Source: Sialis fuliginosa (taxonomy: Eukaryota > Arthropoda > Insecta > Megaloptera > Sialidae). From it: 64,000 nucleotides of DNA. How positions within the stretch are numbered: the first letter of the stretch is position 1; each line of letters begins with the position of its first letter. Below, piece after piece: positions 30,991-43,617 of this stretch. The stretch lies in assembly GCA_961205875.1 (NCBI GenBank), contig OY540812.1:15624001-15688000 (forward strand), read 5' to 3'. Position numbers and translations under genes: made by a program. Under the pieces are notes generated by a model. It worked only from the letters and a program-made list of their open reading frames with translations, ran no database searches and had not been told where the DNA came from.

Positions 30991-31129
30991 TGCCGTGTTT
31001 AGACCGAAAAAACAAAACAGCAACATTGTGTCTTTTTGACAAAAGTGCACTAAACCCTATGCATTTTTAAATACGATGTGTTTTCAAACACCGTGTTGCT
31101 GTTTTGTTTTATTTGGTCTAAACACGGTA
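30991..31129. mobile_element. 139-bp MITE with TAA target duplication, copy 2
   Basis: Same family as 20769-20909. Ends are TGCCGTGTTTAGACC and the inverse of TACCGTGTTTAGACC, with the AAAACAAAACAGCAACA tract at both ends. It is flanked by TAA at 30988-30990 and 31130-31132. Independent insertion with the same 3-bp target supports PIF/Harbinger-type mobilisation. Confidence 0.88.
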
Positions 31130-31132
31130 TAA

Positions 31133-32397
31133 GGAAGGCTGTAGCGACCGGAATAATTCAAATGTCGCGATCAAAATTTAACAGCATGTTTATGAAAGGC
31201 TATATTTTTAGATAATGCAAAAAAAAAGATTTTCAAAAAATTTTACAGTGGAATGGTCCCTAATATGTTCAATAATAAATCCTTTAATATATGGTATGCC
31301 AGGTCTAGTTCGAAACGTTTTAATAAAAACGTTTTTTTTATATTCCGTTTTTCACTTATTTTCTTCTTGCAACCTTTTAAACTCATCTAAAACATTTCTA
31401 TCACTGATTTAAGTGCTTTTTTCTTTGCATACGCTTTTTTAACAACTGAAATGTCATGATATTAATGCGCCGGGTCATAATTTACAGATAGGAGAATATA
31501 CTAGCCGATAGTACAATTAGCTTGTGAAGACGCAGCATAAAAAATTAGAAGGTATAGAATAATTCTTACAATTTGATCAATGGTTAATAATAGGTTAATA
31601 AACACTCGTACATTCTAATTAATAATAGGCGTGAAAGTATAAGATATAGAAAATGTATAATGACTACGATGTTATGTTATATAAATCACGATTTTAAGGT
31701 GTTTTTTTTTCGATATTAGATCCTATTTTTTTAAATTTGATGAAAAATTTACCGCTTGTAAAACTGTCATTTCGGCTAAATTGAAAGACAATCGACAACA
31801 CTTAATTAATGGAAATTAGTTCATAAAATAATGATCAAACAAATATCAAAGGTCACGAATTTTAGTAAGATATAAGAAGATAAATTTTAAAATGCTGACA
31901 AATACTTTTAAAAATATCAACTTTTTGTCCTACTGTAAAATTTGGTTCTTTATTTATTTTTAGCATTCTAATGTCATTATAAGTTGGTATATATATATGT
32001 ATCAATAACAGATAGTTACATGCATTTGTTTGGAATACAAATATTTCTAAATAATAAATTTCCCTACGCCACTGAATTTACGAGAATGAATAAATATTCA
32101 TGTATGTACGTTGTATCAACCTCGCGTAGATGATACAAAATCTCTTACCATCAAAGAAACTCGTGATTTTACGAAAAATATTATTTAAAAAAAATATACA
32201 CAAATACAGAAGTTTTATTAAATTTCATTCTGAGTAAAAATACACTGCAGATCGTAGATAGTATACATTATACACGTGTCTGTACGGTGTACGTACGTTT
32301 ATTAATTTTATTAATATAACCCTGTGTTTATCCGTTGTGCGGACGTATGTAGAGTTGCATGCAGAAGTGGTCGACCAGTTTACATTCAAATTTGTTT
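31133..32397. other. AT-rich DNA, no gene seen
   Basis: No recognisable gene. The short frame 31215-31412 has no protein signature. Confidence 0.5.
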
Positions 32398-32828
32398 ATC
32401 ACAAACTTAGTAGGCTTCTTTCATTTGATTATTATAATATTTAAATAATTTCTCCATGTACCAAACAGAGACAGATATTTCGAAATTCATTTGCTAGATA
32501 AAGAAGTACTCTTCGTTTATAGTACTCATATATATTTGTGCGATAAAAAATTATTATTTATTCTATTGAAAATTTTATACGTAAATTTTGTGGCAATTAT
32601 ATTTAATATTCCGAATTTTAGTATTTAAACATGTTAAACTTGATATAAAATTAATTAATAAAATTGACGTATATTTGTGTTATTATTTAAAATGATGTAG
32701 CTATATAAGCTCCGCCTTAGAAATAGATACCCGATGATGTCTGTCTTAATATTTTTGTATCTGTTGTAAGCGATTCTGACCTTTAAGGTGGCAGACAACT
32801 TCTGAAATCCATAGTACCTATGGTGCGG
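32398..32828 (-). repeat. uninterrupted copy of the 7.5/10.1-kb repeat
   Basis: Inverted relative to 7533-7728 plus 10140-10375 and continuous across the point where those two pieces are split. On the minus strand the junction reads GTTTAACATGTTTAAATACT, where the filled copy reads GTTTAACATAA, Helitron, TTAAATAAT. It serves as a natural empty site. Confidence 0.85.
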
Positions 32829-33625
32829 GCGGGCGTATTTGTTTGCTATGCGTGTACAATATTGTACAAGTGTATTTCCTTCTAAAAGTTTACGTACCCC
32901 GTGCGGGTGCGTGTATCTTTAAATCTGATATATTTTTTACTAAAATTACACATTAAATACAATTTATTTGAATTCATAAATTTTATGTCCCACCGCATGA
33001 TTCATTTAACTCAAAAAACCAAGATAAATATTCGTTGTAGAAACTTTTTAATATTCCCTACTCTTTCATAAATTGAACAATAAAATTTTAAAAATTGAAT
33101 CAATCATGTTACAACTACAATTTTTCATTACACGTTACATCACAACAATTTAAGTATCAAATCTATCACTAGATTAATCAAATTAAAGTGTCAATACAAT
33201 GTGTACACACGTATGTAGCATACGTATGAGTATGTGTGTGACGCAGGTGCCTACAACAGAGCGGGGTCCTTTATTCTGGTATAATCTAATTTACTTGTAT
33301 ATTACATCGATACAATTACTATGTTTGCATGTCTTGCGTTTAACCACCAACTGTCATTTAAGATTTCAATAAGGAGACACTAAAATTGATTTAGTAAATT
33401 AAATTATAGTTATCACTTCATGTATTTACTGCTTAAAATGTTCTCATTTAAGGCAATTAAACTGTTTCAGTGAATAATTTATTTATAGTCGTTATTTTGT
33501 TAATTTTGTTATTAATGGCAGAATATATCAAAAACGGCAGCAACAGAACAAAAACATTAGTGATGATGAATTTTTCTTGTCTTATTACATAAATATTTTT
33601 ATGTACAGTGTATATTTTTAGAATA
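32829..33625. other. AT-rich DNA, no gene seen
   Basis: Contains a G+C patch near 32820-32920 (GTGCGGGCGGGCG, CCCCGTGCGGGTGCGTG). No frames or repeats recognised. Confidence 0.45.
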
Positions 33626-33650
33626 ATAATAATAATAATAATAACTTTAT
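33626..33650. repeat. (AAT)n microsatellite
   Basis: About eight AAT units, directly before the start of the dispersed repeat copy at 33650. Confidence 0.85.
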
Positions 33651-33790
33651 TGTCTAAACGTCAAAAAAAATTTCTAAAGAAAAAGTACACGCAAGTTTTC
33701 GATTAACCAAATCGTCAAGTTTTTAAAAAGAAAAAGATTTGAGAAAGATATCGTAACTCTAAAAAATATTCATCTAGTAATTGCTGTAAG
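33650..33790 (+). repeat. dispersed repeat, copy 2 (partner at 6.4 kb)
   Basis: TTGTCTAAACGTCAAAAAA and the following ordered blocks match 6372-6500 with moderate divergence. Confidence 0.5.
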
Positions 33791-36080
33791 TGTTAAATTT
33801 ATTAAATCAATTTTTACAAAAAACAAATAAAACGAATGGGACGAAAAAAAAATTGGAATTGTTTTCAATTATTTGCGAGGCACCTTTGCGCTTTCGTACT
33901 CAAAACAATTGCCGCCAAGGTCAATTTGCGCAATATTTAGAGCTAGCCAGCGTTGTAAACTGAAACTAAATAAAAAAATTTTAAATGTCGATTCGATTCG
34001 CTTTGGCCAACCATATAAAAAATATAAAATTGTATATTTGATCTGCAGCGAATTAAACTATTGAATTGTTACTATCGTTGTAATAACAATAGGTGCAATA
34101 GATATGTACAAGGAGAATTTAATATTACTATGACATGAAGGCAAGCTCCTTAAATTCCTTATGTTTTAGGCTAGCGTTCGGGAATCGTTAATCCTCATAA
34201 GAACCAACGGCCATCTCACCGCCGATTTGAATGAACGTTGTAACATACCCCGACGACTCAGCTTTAATTAAATTTTAACAAAGGTGTCTCCATTCATTCC
34301 CTCTGCATGCTACTACAATATGTGATATTTACGTGAATAAAGAACGTTAATGAGTAGGGGTTCTTTTTTTATTACACTATGTATATACATATGTACATAC
34401 ATGGCATATTTTTACTCTCTAATTATTTAATTTGGACTTGAAATTCTTTAATATAAGTTTTTAAATTAAAACAACTTTTTGTTTTAAAAATATTAATTTG
34501 TATGAAATTATACAGAAAAATGTATGAAACATTTTTTATTTTACATTTGGTTTAAAAAATATGCATCCTATTTCATCAAATACATTCTTGATTTAATTTA
34601 TTTTAAGTACTATTAGTATAAATATATAAGGTAAAGGCATCAGTTATGGCCGCTATAAGAGCAAGTTTCGTTTTTTTTTTATTAATGGGCTTGTTTTTTG
34701 TAATTTTCATGAACTCATGTTACTAATATGTAAAACAAGTAACTCTTTATTTAATCAATTCAATTACTAAAGTCCGCAAATATAGATTGTTTTTTACATT
34801 ATAGCCTTTTATTTTGTTCATGTTTTTTCTCCAGTAATGGCAAAAGATGTAAAAGAAAGAATCGTTGAAACAATATAAAGCAGTTGCTATGATAATATAA
34901 TAATTAATAAATAAATTATACTAATAATTATTTTAAATGTCTACCATTTTGACACCAATTGGCCAATTGTCATCAAAATTACGCTGTAAGACAGTTAAAT
35001 GTATATAGATTAATATTCAGAAATCGTAGTAATCAAATATCAACACATATTTCTAATTCAGTACATTTAATTAAAAATTTGTCATTACTGAGGTCCTTGC
35101 CAAGACTGGTGTCACTACCTTATTTGAAAATAATTTACATAATAATAAGTTCATACACTGTTAAGAGTCAAGATTATATTTGAATATTATTCCAAAATAT
35201 TATAACCCTAATACCGTATTCTCCAGTTTTCAAGATAAGCAGATACACATTGGTATAAATATACAAAGCAAAACAAATTTGAACAACGTCCAAGGCTACT
35301 TGAAATTCGAAAGCGCAAACCGAAGTTTAAATCCTTTGAGATTTCTCATATATCTAGTGGTGAGACACACGCATACATATTGCATATTTTCCCTACGCGA
35401 CACAAAAATCCACTTCAAATGCGAATAACCTCCATTTGAACAACTATAGACCGTAACCGTACCATTTTACATATACAAAGTTTAATTTTATAAATATACA
35501 AGATGTATTTTTTTGAAGTAATGTTATTGCGATCTCTCCGACTAATTAAATAATACTTTCACTTATTAAAAATTACACAAATCAAACCGTAATCTAATTT
35601 AAATTTAATTTTTACAAAATGTTTTTTTTTTTGCTTTGGAGATTCGATATTTTTAATTCTGCATTAGTGATGTACAGTCTCACAAATCTAACAAATTTTG
35701 TTTTTAAATAAATTGGCGGTAGAGAGTTAATATCTTTTTATTAACCCTTAACAATCGATTACGTGCCGTCTATGAGACTATTTCATTTATGTATTTTTTG
35801 GCATTTTCCAAAAGAAACTGATTCTAAAACCTGTAACTCCATTTAATCCTCACTGTAATGAACTCCACCATCCTATCTGCAGCATCTTTGCATTGCTTAC
35901 TCTTGAATTTTAATGATTTATTACCATAAATGACATACGTATTTTTTATTTTATCAAAATGAATTGAAATATTGATATTTGTTTTTGGTATTGTCCTAAA
36001 GTAGCATCAGACTAAAAATCGCCATATTAGCGGAACAAGCATCGCATAAAACAAACCATGAAAAAAATGTTAAAAATAAA
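33791..36080. other. AT-rich DNA, no gene seen
   Basis: Short frames (33873-34064, 34959-35183, 35180-35428) have no recognisable domain. About 34150-34320 is of mixed composition without a frame. Confidence 0.4.
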
Positions 36081-36084
36081 ACTA

Positions 36085-36962
36085 TACAGGGAGGGGCATT
36101 TAAACTGTTACAGTTAATTATCTCAGAACCATCGCATATTTGAAAAAAAAATTTCAACCAAAAGATGTTTGGTTGTAAGGGGGTAATCGAATAGTAATAT
36201 TTATTTGCTATTTTAACGTGGCCTTTAAGGATATTTGAAGGTCAACATCATTTTTTTAAATAGGAACCTACAGTTTTTATTTAGTATTCTTATTCTACGT
36301 GAAAAAACACGAATCATTCATTGAAAACTTTTTTTTGAACAACCCAAGCTTTCCAAGGTATCTAACAAAATAATTCGAGATTTTCAACTTTCAAGAATTT
36401 TTTACTCAGAAACCACAAACTTTAGAAAAAAAGTATAGGATACACAAAATATTTATTTTGGTCTAATAAAGCGTGGAGAATTATTTAAAAAAATTTTAAA
36501 ACTTTTTCTATTTATTTTATTTTAGCAAAAAAAAAAAAGTACGAAATGTTAAAAAAAATCTAGAATAATTCTCCAAGTTTCATTAGACCAAAATAAACAT
36601 TTTTGGTATCTTGTACTTTTTTTCTAAAGTTTATGGTTTCTGAGTAAAAAATTCTTGAAAATTCAAAATCTCGAATTATTTTGTTAGATACCTTGGAAAG
36701 CTTGGGTTGTTTAAAAAAATGTTTTCAATGAATGATTCGTGTTTTTTCACGTAGAAAAAGATTACTCAATAAAAACTATAGGTTCCTATTTAAAAAAAAA
36801 TGATGTTGACCTTCAAATATCCTTAAAGGCCACGTTAAAATAGCAAATAAATATTACTATTCGATTACCCCCTTACAACCAAACATTTTTTGGTTGAAAT
36901 TTTTTTTTCAAATATGCGATGGTTCTGAGATAATTAACTGTTACACTTTAAATGCCCTATAT
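36085..36962. mobile_element. 0.88-kb foldback element, family 1
   Basis: The left end TACAGGGAGGGGCATTTAAA pairs with right-end TTTAAATGCCCTATATA. The arms of about 425 bp are near-exact inverses and meet around 36525-36540 with almost no loop. TATA occurs at both borders. There is no coding content. The left arm from about 36235 (GGTCAACATCATTTTTTTAA, TAGGAACCTAC, CTACGTGAAAAAACACG) matches the same part of the foldback at 61502 in order and distance from the end, so the two belong to one superfamily. Confidence 0.88.
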
Positions 36963-39417
36963 AATTCGTATTTGTTAAATTACCAACTTTTTTAACACTG
37001 TTGTTTATTTGTTGATGTGTTTATTAACGAGTTTAAGATCTACCTCAACGGATTTTCAAAACAACAAAGATCGTTTTTAGTGGAAATGCCGAATCGAAAC
37101 ATCAATATATTTTTAATTATTTATTGATGGATGAAAAACTTAAAAGGTTTTAATACCATTTTCAATTTTAGATATTTGTAAAATAAATACAACTTTTATT
37201 GAATATATAGATTTTGACATTAGCGGAGAACAACAACAGCAACTTTATTGGTTTAGTGGAAATTTAATTTTAGTTTGATTTCAAAATTGGCAACTTTTGT
37301 TCTTCTATTTGTAAGAAAAAAAATTTGTTATTGAAAAACCAGCTAAACGTAAAAACGGAGCGCCCTAAAACGAGAATCCTACTGTCTAATGTTGTTATTA
37401 TTTTTTCAATTAAATAAACCGAAAATCCTAGTCGATGAAACAAGCAAATTGTACAAACCCGACTAATATATTAACTGCATGTGTAAACACATTGTAGATA
37501 AGAAGTTACACACAACAAATCCTCTCATTAACTTTACCAAACTCCCAAAAGTTCAGACGTTATCCTCTAAGAGTAGTTGTGTATCCAGGATTGACTTGTT
37601 TACGTAAAGGCCAAGCAATCTTGTCAGTCACCTTCATCGTAATGTTGCCTTTAACTATATTATCGGATCAAAGCAGCTTTTCTCATTCAATTGCTTATCT
37701 TTAGTTCCGCTGTTTGTAACGGCTCGAATATATTATAACGTACCTTCATATTCTCGAATGTATTCATGTATCTTAGATTGTGATTGTGTGCTTTTTAATT
37801 TTTGAAATTTAATTAATTTTGCTAATTTCACTTCGAATATAAACCATTTGTTTTTGTACGGTAAGTAATTAATTAATTAATACATTTTTATTTGTTAGCT
37901 TCTAGAAATGTGCTGATTAATGCTGCAATCACTTAAGAAACAGACTGTATTTCAGATAGTATGTAGGGATGTAGGCAATGTGTTATTATGATTTTGAAGC
38001 TACATGTACATATTTGGTAAAAAGCATAGCCTTTGAAAATCTAATTTGCAACATTTTTTTTGTTACTTTCATATTTATTTATATACTCGTACATATTCAG
38101 CCCGAAGGATTTCAAGTTTTAAAATTAATGAATGAACTTTTGTTTAGATAACAACAAACGAGTTTTATATAAAGAATGTAAAATATTTATTTTGTAAACG
38201 TAATTTGCTTTACTGTCAAAAAGAAAACATTTTATCGATAAAAAGTTTAAAAAATAATACTTGTATAATTGTATATTTAACAAACGTTGAAAATATTAAA
38301 AATTATAAAAGATCTATACAGTTATTCTATCTGTATATAAAAAATTCTATAACAAAAATGTTTAGGTACTTTTATTTTTATTTTAAATTAAAATGTGTGT
38401 TATTTTATTCTTCGTATACATATTTCACGTCAACTGGTTCTATTCTTATGCTGACAGTTCCTTTGTATAATTGAATGTTTATTTCATATATGCTATGTAA
38501 TTGTGTGTAAAAGAGCATGAGGACACAAAACAGGAAGATAAAATTCTAATGGGAGATATTATGTAAAAGGCATGTTAAGAATTATATTAATTTTTTAAAT
38601 ATGCTATAATTTGATTCGGTTTTGATTTTTACTTTCTTCACATAAAATATTTCAGTAGATATCACAATTATATAAAAACTAAATTTATGTGAATTTAGTG
38701 ATTATAATTTTTTACAGGTGATGGAAGCCTTATCAAAATTAAATATATAACACATGTTACCCAAACATTCTACGGCAGTTTTTTTGAGATTCTGCACCAT
38801 TGACGATATTTGAGATAGTTAAAAACTTGATAAAAAAACAGAGAAAATAGAAGATACTAATAGTAAAATAAATAAGCGAGACAATTTTTAATAGAGCTAC
38901 AATAAGGCGACGTCATTAATCTGAAATCCAGATAATCCTTTCTGCGTCGTGGAATGAACATTACATTGTAAAATAAAATAAAAAATATATAAAACCATTT
39001 TCAGTGCACGCTATGACGCGAGAATTATACTAGTTGCTTCGTGTACAGAGCTGCAAGAATTACAAAACTCGCAGTGCAAGTATATTTAGAGAGAAATTAC
39101 ACAGCTCTGGAGATCGCCCGGATTTCGGAATATATAATTAGAGATTTCGAGTTAATGCGGCTTGTCTATATACGCTTTTCACATATCTTTTTAATAAAAT
39201 GTACAAGGGTAATTAATTATAATAAGTATTTATACTTAAAGAAGGACAAATGAAACATGATAAAGAACTAAAAACTGCACATAATTTATTGGAAATATTA
39301 CAAAATACACTAAAAAAAGTCTAGTGTTATAGAATCTGACTCTTCAAACTGTTCCAGTGAAATTAAACTAAAAGATTCTTCCTCTGCGGGTTCGGGTTTT
39401 GTAGATTCTAGTAGTAA
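36963..39417. other. AT-rich DNA, no gene seen
   Basis: No recognised gene. The frame 38205-38474 is K/N/I/Y-rich, as random AT-rich DNA gives. The frame 39041-39253 (ARITKLAVQVYLERNYTALE) may be a worn upstream part of the coding fragment at 39418, but I could not show it. Confidence 0.4.
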
Positions 39418-39657
39418 TATTTTTATGATGAAATCATAAACACCTATTCGCCGAAATCACAAAATCTTAAGGAGGGTGATTTTGTAATAGTAAAATTAGA
39501 AAAGAAGAAGACCGTTAGAAACTTTGATGACAAAATTCTCTTCAGAGAAAAAGTTCAAAGATGTGACTTTCACGTTTTTTATTTTAGACGTAAACCATCT
39601 GGAACTTATGTCTGTCCGGACATAAAAGATAATATTTCTGTCTACATATTGTGTTGA
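39418..39657 (+). pseudogene. C-terminal coding fragment, probably transposase-derived
   Basis: An in-frame stretch of about 79 codons ending at TGA 39655-39657 and containing KEGDFVIVKLEKKKTVRNFD, a cysteine-histidine stretch and HVFYFRRKPSGTYVCPDIKD. The pattern GDFVIVK, then VFYFRRK, then TYVCPDIKD resembles the C-terminal tail of insect pogo/jerky-type transposase-derived proteins; this is from memory of the pattern and not a search. Just upstream another frame reads a Ser-rich linker (SSNCSSEIKLKDSSSAGSGF), which joins this one only through a frameshift near 39410-39425. No N-terminal or catalytic region was found. It is a broken remnant. Confidence 0.5.
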
Positions 39658-41911
39658 AGTTGTCAAAACCAATCATCAAGAAAGGCGCCAACATAATGAT
39701 ATTTCTTTTAAAATTCAATATTAATTACTAAGGTGTATTGACACCCATGTTTCAATGTGCCCTGTGAATGGAGTACTTCGATACAAATTCCACTTAAAAA
39801 ACAAATAGTAATAACATTTCTTTTTAACAAGCGAGGGTTCCAATTCTCCCTCAAAAAGTTACCCAGATAAACATTAAATACAACTAACTATTATCGATTA
39901 ATTTAATTATAATTTTATGTGCTTTTTTAGTTTCTAAAATAAAATGTATCAATTTGCCTCCACTCCTCCTACTAACTTATCAAAGACGTTATTAGGTATA
40001 TAGATATATAGGTACAATATTAAAACACGTCTTGCTTTTCTCTATGGAATTGTATAATTTAATAACTATACCATTTTCGTTGCAATCTACAAAGCTGTTT
40101 ACTCAACAAAAATAACAACTTCAAGTACTACTAGCTAATATTTGTATCTCAAAATCACTTTCCATTAATTCAAATAAAACATCAACAGACATAACATACA
40201 AGCTTAAAAACAAGATTATTTTTCAGAAACTATTCGAGAGGAGTGAGGAATTGGCTAAAAGAACATGTTGCCAAGCAGTTGCGGGCGGAGTCTATAATTC
40301 CAGAGAACGATTCTGAATAACTTATGCGGATTAGAATTAAACTGTGCTACATGTTTGGTGCATGGGATGTCTGAAATAATAACCGTGTGTGTGGAAACTA
40401 TCAGCTGCACAAACTCGGGTCTCTTCGCAAGAGGATTACGCTTGCCGCACAACTCGAAGAGTGCCGTCGTTGACTTAAATTGCGAACACTGCTGCCGAAA
40501 TGTCTTTAAAATAATTTTATAATTTGTTTGCTATGTTTTCAATATAAAAATATTGAAATATCGATAAAAGCAACAATGTATGAATGGCAATAGAATCCAT
40601 TTTGATAATTTAAAAAAATGATATTTTGTTTATTTTGAAAATATATCTATTTGAAAAAAAAAGCTAGTAAAATAAACATATAAAACGTATATTGGTAGAT
40701 ACTGTTTACACAAAAACTACCTCTATTGTGTAGAAAGGCATTTATTTAAATAAATATATGATTTATATACATAGATTGTTTTTAGAGAAGTGGATAAAAA
40801 CAATTCAATTACAAAAAGGAGTAAGTAATAAATTACGTTAGAAATATGTATTAAAACTTTAAACAAAAATTTACTACTGAAAGAAAATCGTAAATACATT
40901 TCCACGCACTAATGAATTATTTCCTATATTCAAATAAAAATAAAAACTCGAACTTAACCATTTTCTTCTTAACAAGAGTTGAATTTTTCCAAGAAAGTCA
41001 TATATCTTTACTTTTTACATCCTTGCACATCGAAAACCAAGCGCTGTTATTTAAATAACTAATGGAGTCCTTCGTAATCCGTAGACAACTTTTCAAGTAA
41101 AAATAATGTTTCTTGTTGAGTGTATTCTCAACAATTTTTTATGTTTGTTGATCTTCTTATGTTGCCAAACACGAGTGTAACCCTTTATTGTACCTAATTT
41201 CAATAATTCAAAATACTTAATGTATTTTTTATTGGTCTAATTCTTCGGTTTAAGAGTTAATCTTACGAATTTTGTCTGACGTTTCACTCATTTTATATTT
41301 ATTAAAATAAACGTTAACTAACACGAAAACCATATTTATAAAAGAAAAAGAAATAAAACATTTAAAATATTTTATAAAAAAATGTGTGAATGTACATGGT
41401 TATATCATACTAAAAAAAAAAAAAACGATATTAGAAATTCCTCGCAACCACCATAGCTGAAACCTCGATATCGAAATGATAAATTTGAGCATCGATTCGT
41501 GAAATATTGCATTTCGAAATGGATTCTGATATCCACACCATATTTGTGGGACATTGCGCTTGGCTGCAAATTGATGCATCCGTCTTAGCGATCGTTGCTG
41601 TATTTCAAACATCCAAAATGTACCCGGCATTACTCATCTAAGTTTTTGCTCTAAGATACAAATTACCTCTTCGTGAGTGGACGGGATATTGTGCTTATAT
41701 TAGAACAAATTACGTCATGTGATTTCCGTAGATATCTCAAGATATATTGCACAAATTATAACCCCCTCCCCCCCATAAGCATTGTCTCGAGTGTATAGAT
41801 GTATGCACATAAATTAAATGCAAAAGTATTGTATGAACTTAAGTACGTATAGTGTATAGGTACTTATATTTGCATATCATATGGCACAATGCATGTTAGT
41901 TTGTGTGATTC
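39658..41911. other. AT-rich DNA, two mixed-composition patches
   Basis: No gene recognised. About 40240-40500 and 41430-41640 are less A+T-rich. Their minus-strand open frames (40255-40452 and 41400-41630) show no known domain, so I do not call them genes. Confidence 0.4.
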
Positions 41912-42220
41912 ATGTTCGGTATTATAAAGGAGCTAGCAAATTTGCTAGCTAGAAAGTACTTTAGAGTGGGGTATTGATTTTGTGATAGTATCTATGGATT
42001 GCTATGGAATTTAGAGCAGTGATTCTTCAACCCAGTTGGCGACTCTGGCTGTACAAAATAATTTTTATCATCACTGTTTTAATACCGTTGGTATTTACAC
42101 AGCATGCGTGCGCAAAAATTGTCAAACACTTCATGAAACTGTCAGATAGGTTAGAAACCTCATTAGAAAGTGCTTGCTAGCTAGCAAATTTTGCTAGCTT
42201 GTTTATAATACCAGACATTA
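41912..42220. mobile_element. MITE with GGTATTATAAA ends, divergent subfamily
   Basis: Ends ATGTTCGGTATTATAAA and the inverse of ATGTCTGGTATTATAAA. The perfect 20-base palindrome AGCTAGCAAATTTGCTAGCT (41931-41950) lies just inside the left end, and GCTAGCTAGCAAATTTTGCT on the right. The interior differs from the three relatives at 48375, 49357 and 60558 except for the ends and a CATGCGTGCG patch. Confidence 0.7.
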
Positions 42221-42960
42221 ATTTAGATACACGGCATTCACCAAACCGGTTTAATTACCATTGAGATCGCATGGAAGGAGCTATCAAATAACAAAGTATA
42301 ATGTTTGTCAATTTTCTTTAAATAGTTTTGCTATATTTCTGGAAGTTTTATTAGCATACCACATTATATGTTATCCCACGAAATTTTCTTCAGCTTGCGT
42401 TATATTTTTTTTGACGCCTACTCCGATGATATGATGTAAAATACCTTATGTTACTCGAGAAATCATGAGAAATACTTTTGTTGGAAATTTCATCCAAATA
42501 GATAAAAGTTAATTAAAGTAATAACAATTTTTTTTTTCGTATTTATAAATACAAAATATTTTGCTAAATAAGCAACATGAGGTTTAAGAGTACAAACGTT
42601 AAGTCAAACTAATTTTAGAGGGATGACACAATTAACTGTACCTTGTTAATAAAGCAATAACATAACTAATATTCAACAGACTTTGATATGCAAAACGTAG
42701 AAATAATTAAAATTTCAACACGTGCATAAAGCGATATAATTAAAACAAAACTAGTATTCAGTACATCTAGTAAACAGTTAATTATAGGAAGCAACACGTG
42801 TACACAATATACTTGTCTTCAAGCAAATTAAGCTTACTTATTTAACAAGAAAACAAAATTGACACAGTACAAATAACAAACTTATAATATTACTCACGAG
42901 GGAACCTTTTCAAGTGGTATATTCTTATCAAGTTTAAATTTTGAATGTAGTTAGAGAGTG
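42221..42960. other. AT-rich DNA, no gene seen
   Basis: No recognisable feature. Confidence 0.55.
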
Positions 42961-43617
42961 TCAGGGTAAGTAAGAAAAAAATTATCTGAGCTTCGGTAAA
43001 ACGGTTTAAGGAGGTGAAATACCCCTATTAAAAAGTGCCAAATAATCATATATTTCAAATAGATCTGAAAATAATGAAGATTTAAAAAAAATTATAATAC
43101 AAAATTTACATAATTTTATATAGTCGAAATTATATATATATATTTATTATAGTCGAAAATGGCAACAGTCGAAATTCGAAAAAGAGACGCCGTTATTTTT
43201 CTAAATTGTTCACTTTTCAACTAGGTATAGTCAATATTTCAAATATCTCTACAACTAATGAAGATTTAAAAAAATCTATAATACAAAATTTACACTTAAA
43301 AAAATTAAATATAAATTTTTCGAAATATGATAATGTGGCGATGAAAAAATAAATAAATAATAAATAAATAAAAATAAATAATAAATAAATAATGGGTTGA
43401 GTGGGCGTTAACGGTTTCACCTTTTTTCGAATTTCGATTTTTGCCATTCGAAAGACTATAAAAAATAATGAAAATTTTGTATTATAGATTTTAAATAAAT
43501 TTCATTAGTTTCAGAGGTATTTGAAATATATGATTATTTGGCACATTTCAATAGAGGTATTTTATCCCTTTAAACCGTTTTACCGCAGCAAAGATATTTT
43601 TTTCTTACTTACCCTGA
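42961..43617. mobile_element. 0.66-kb foldback element, TCAGGGTAAGTAAG ends
   Basis: The left end TCAGGGTAAGTAAGAAAAAA has its inverse at the right (TTTTTTCTTACTTACCCTGA). Inverse arms extend through GGTAAAACGGTTTAA, GTGCCAAATAATCATATATT and CGAAATTCGAAAAA. A block with ATTTCAAATA, AATGAAGATTTAAAAAAA and ATAATACAAAATTTAC is repeated directly at about 43056 and 43228. An (AATA)n run at 43345-43391 lies inside. No coding content. Confidence 0.8.

Noticed and set aside
35180-35428. 82-codon frame
   Set aside because: No motif recognised, AT-rich codon use, and no start-context or splice support.
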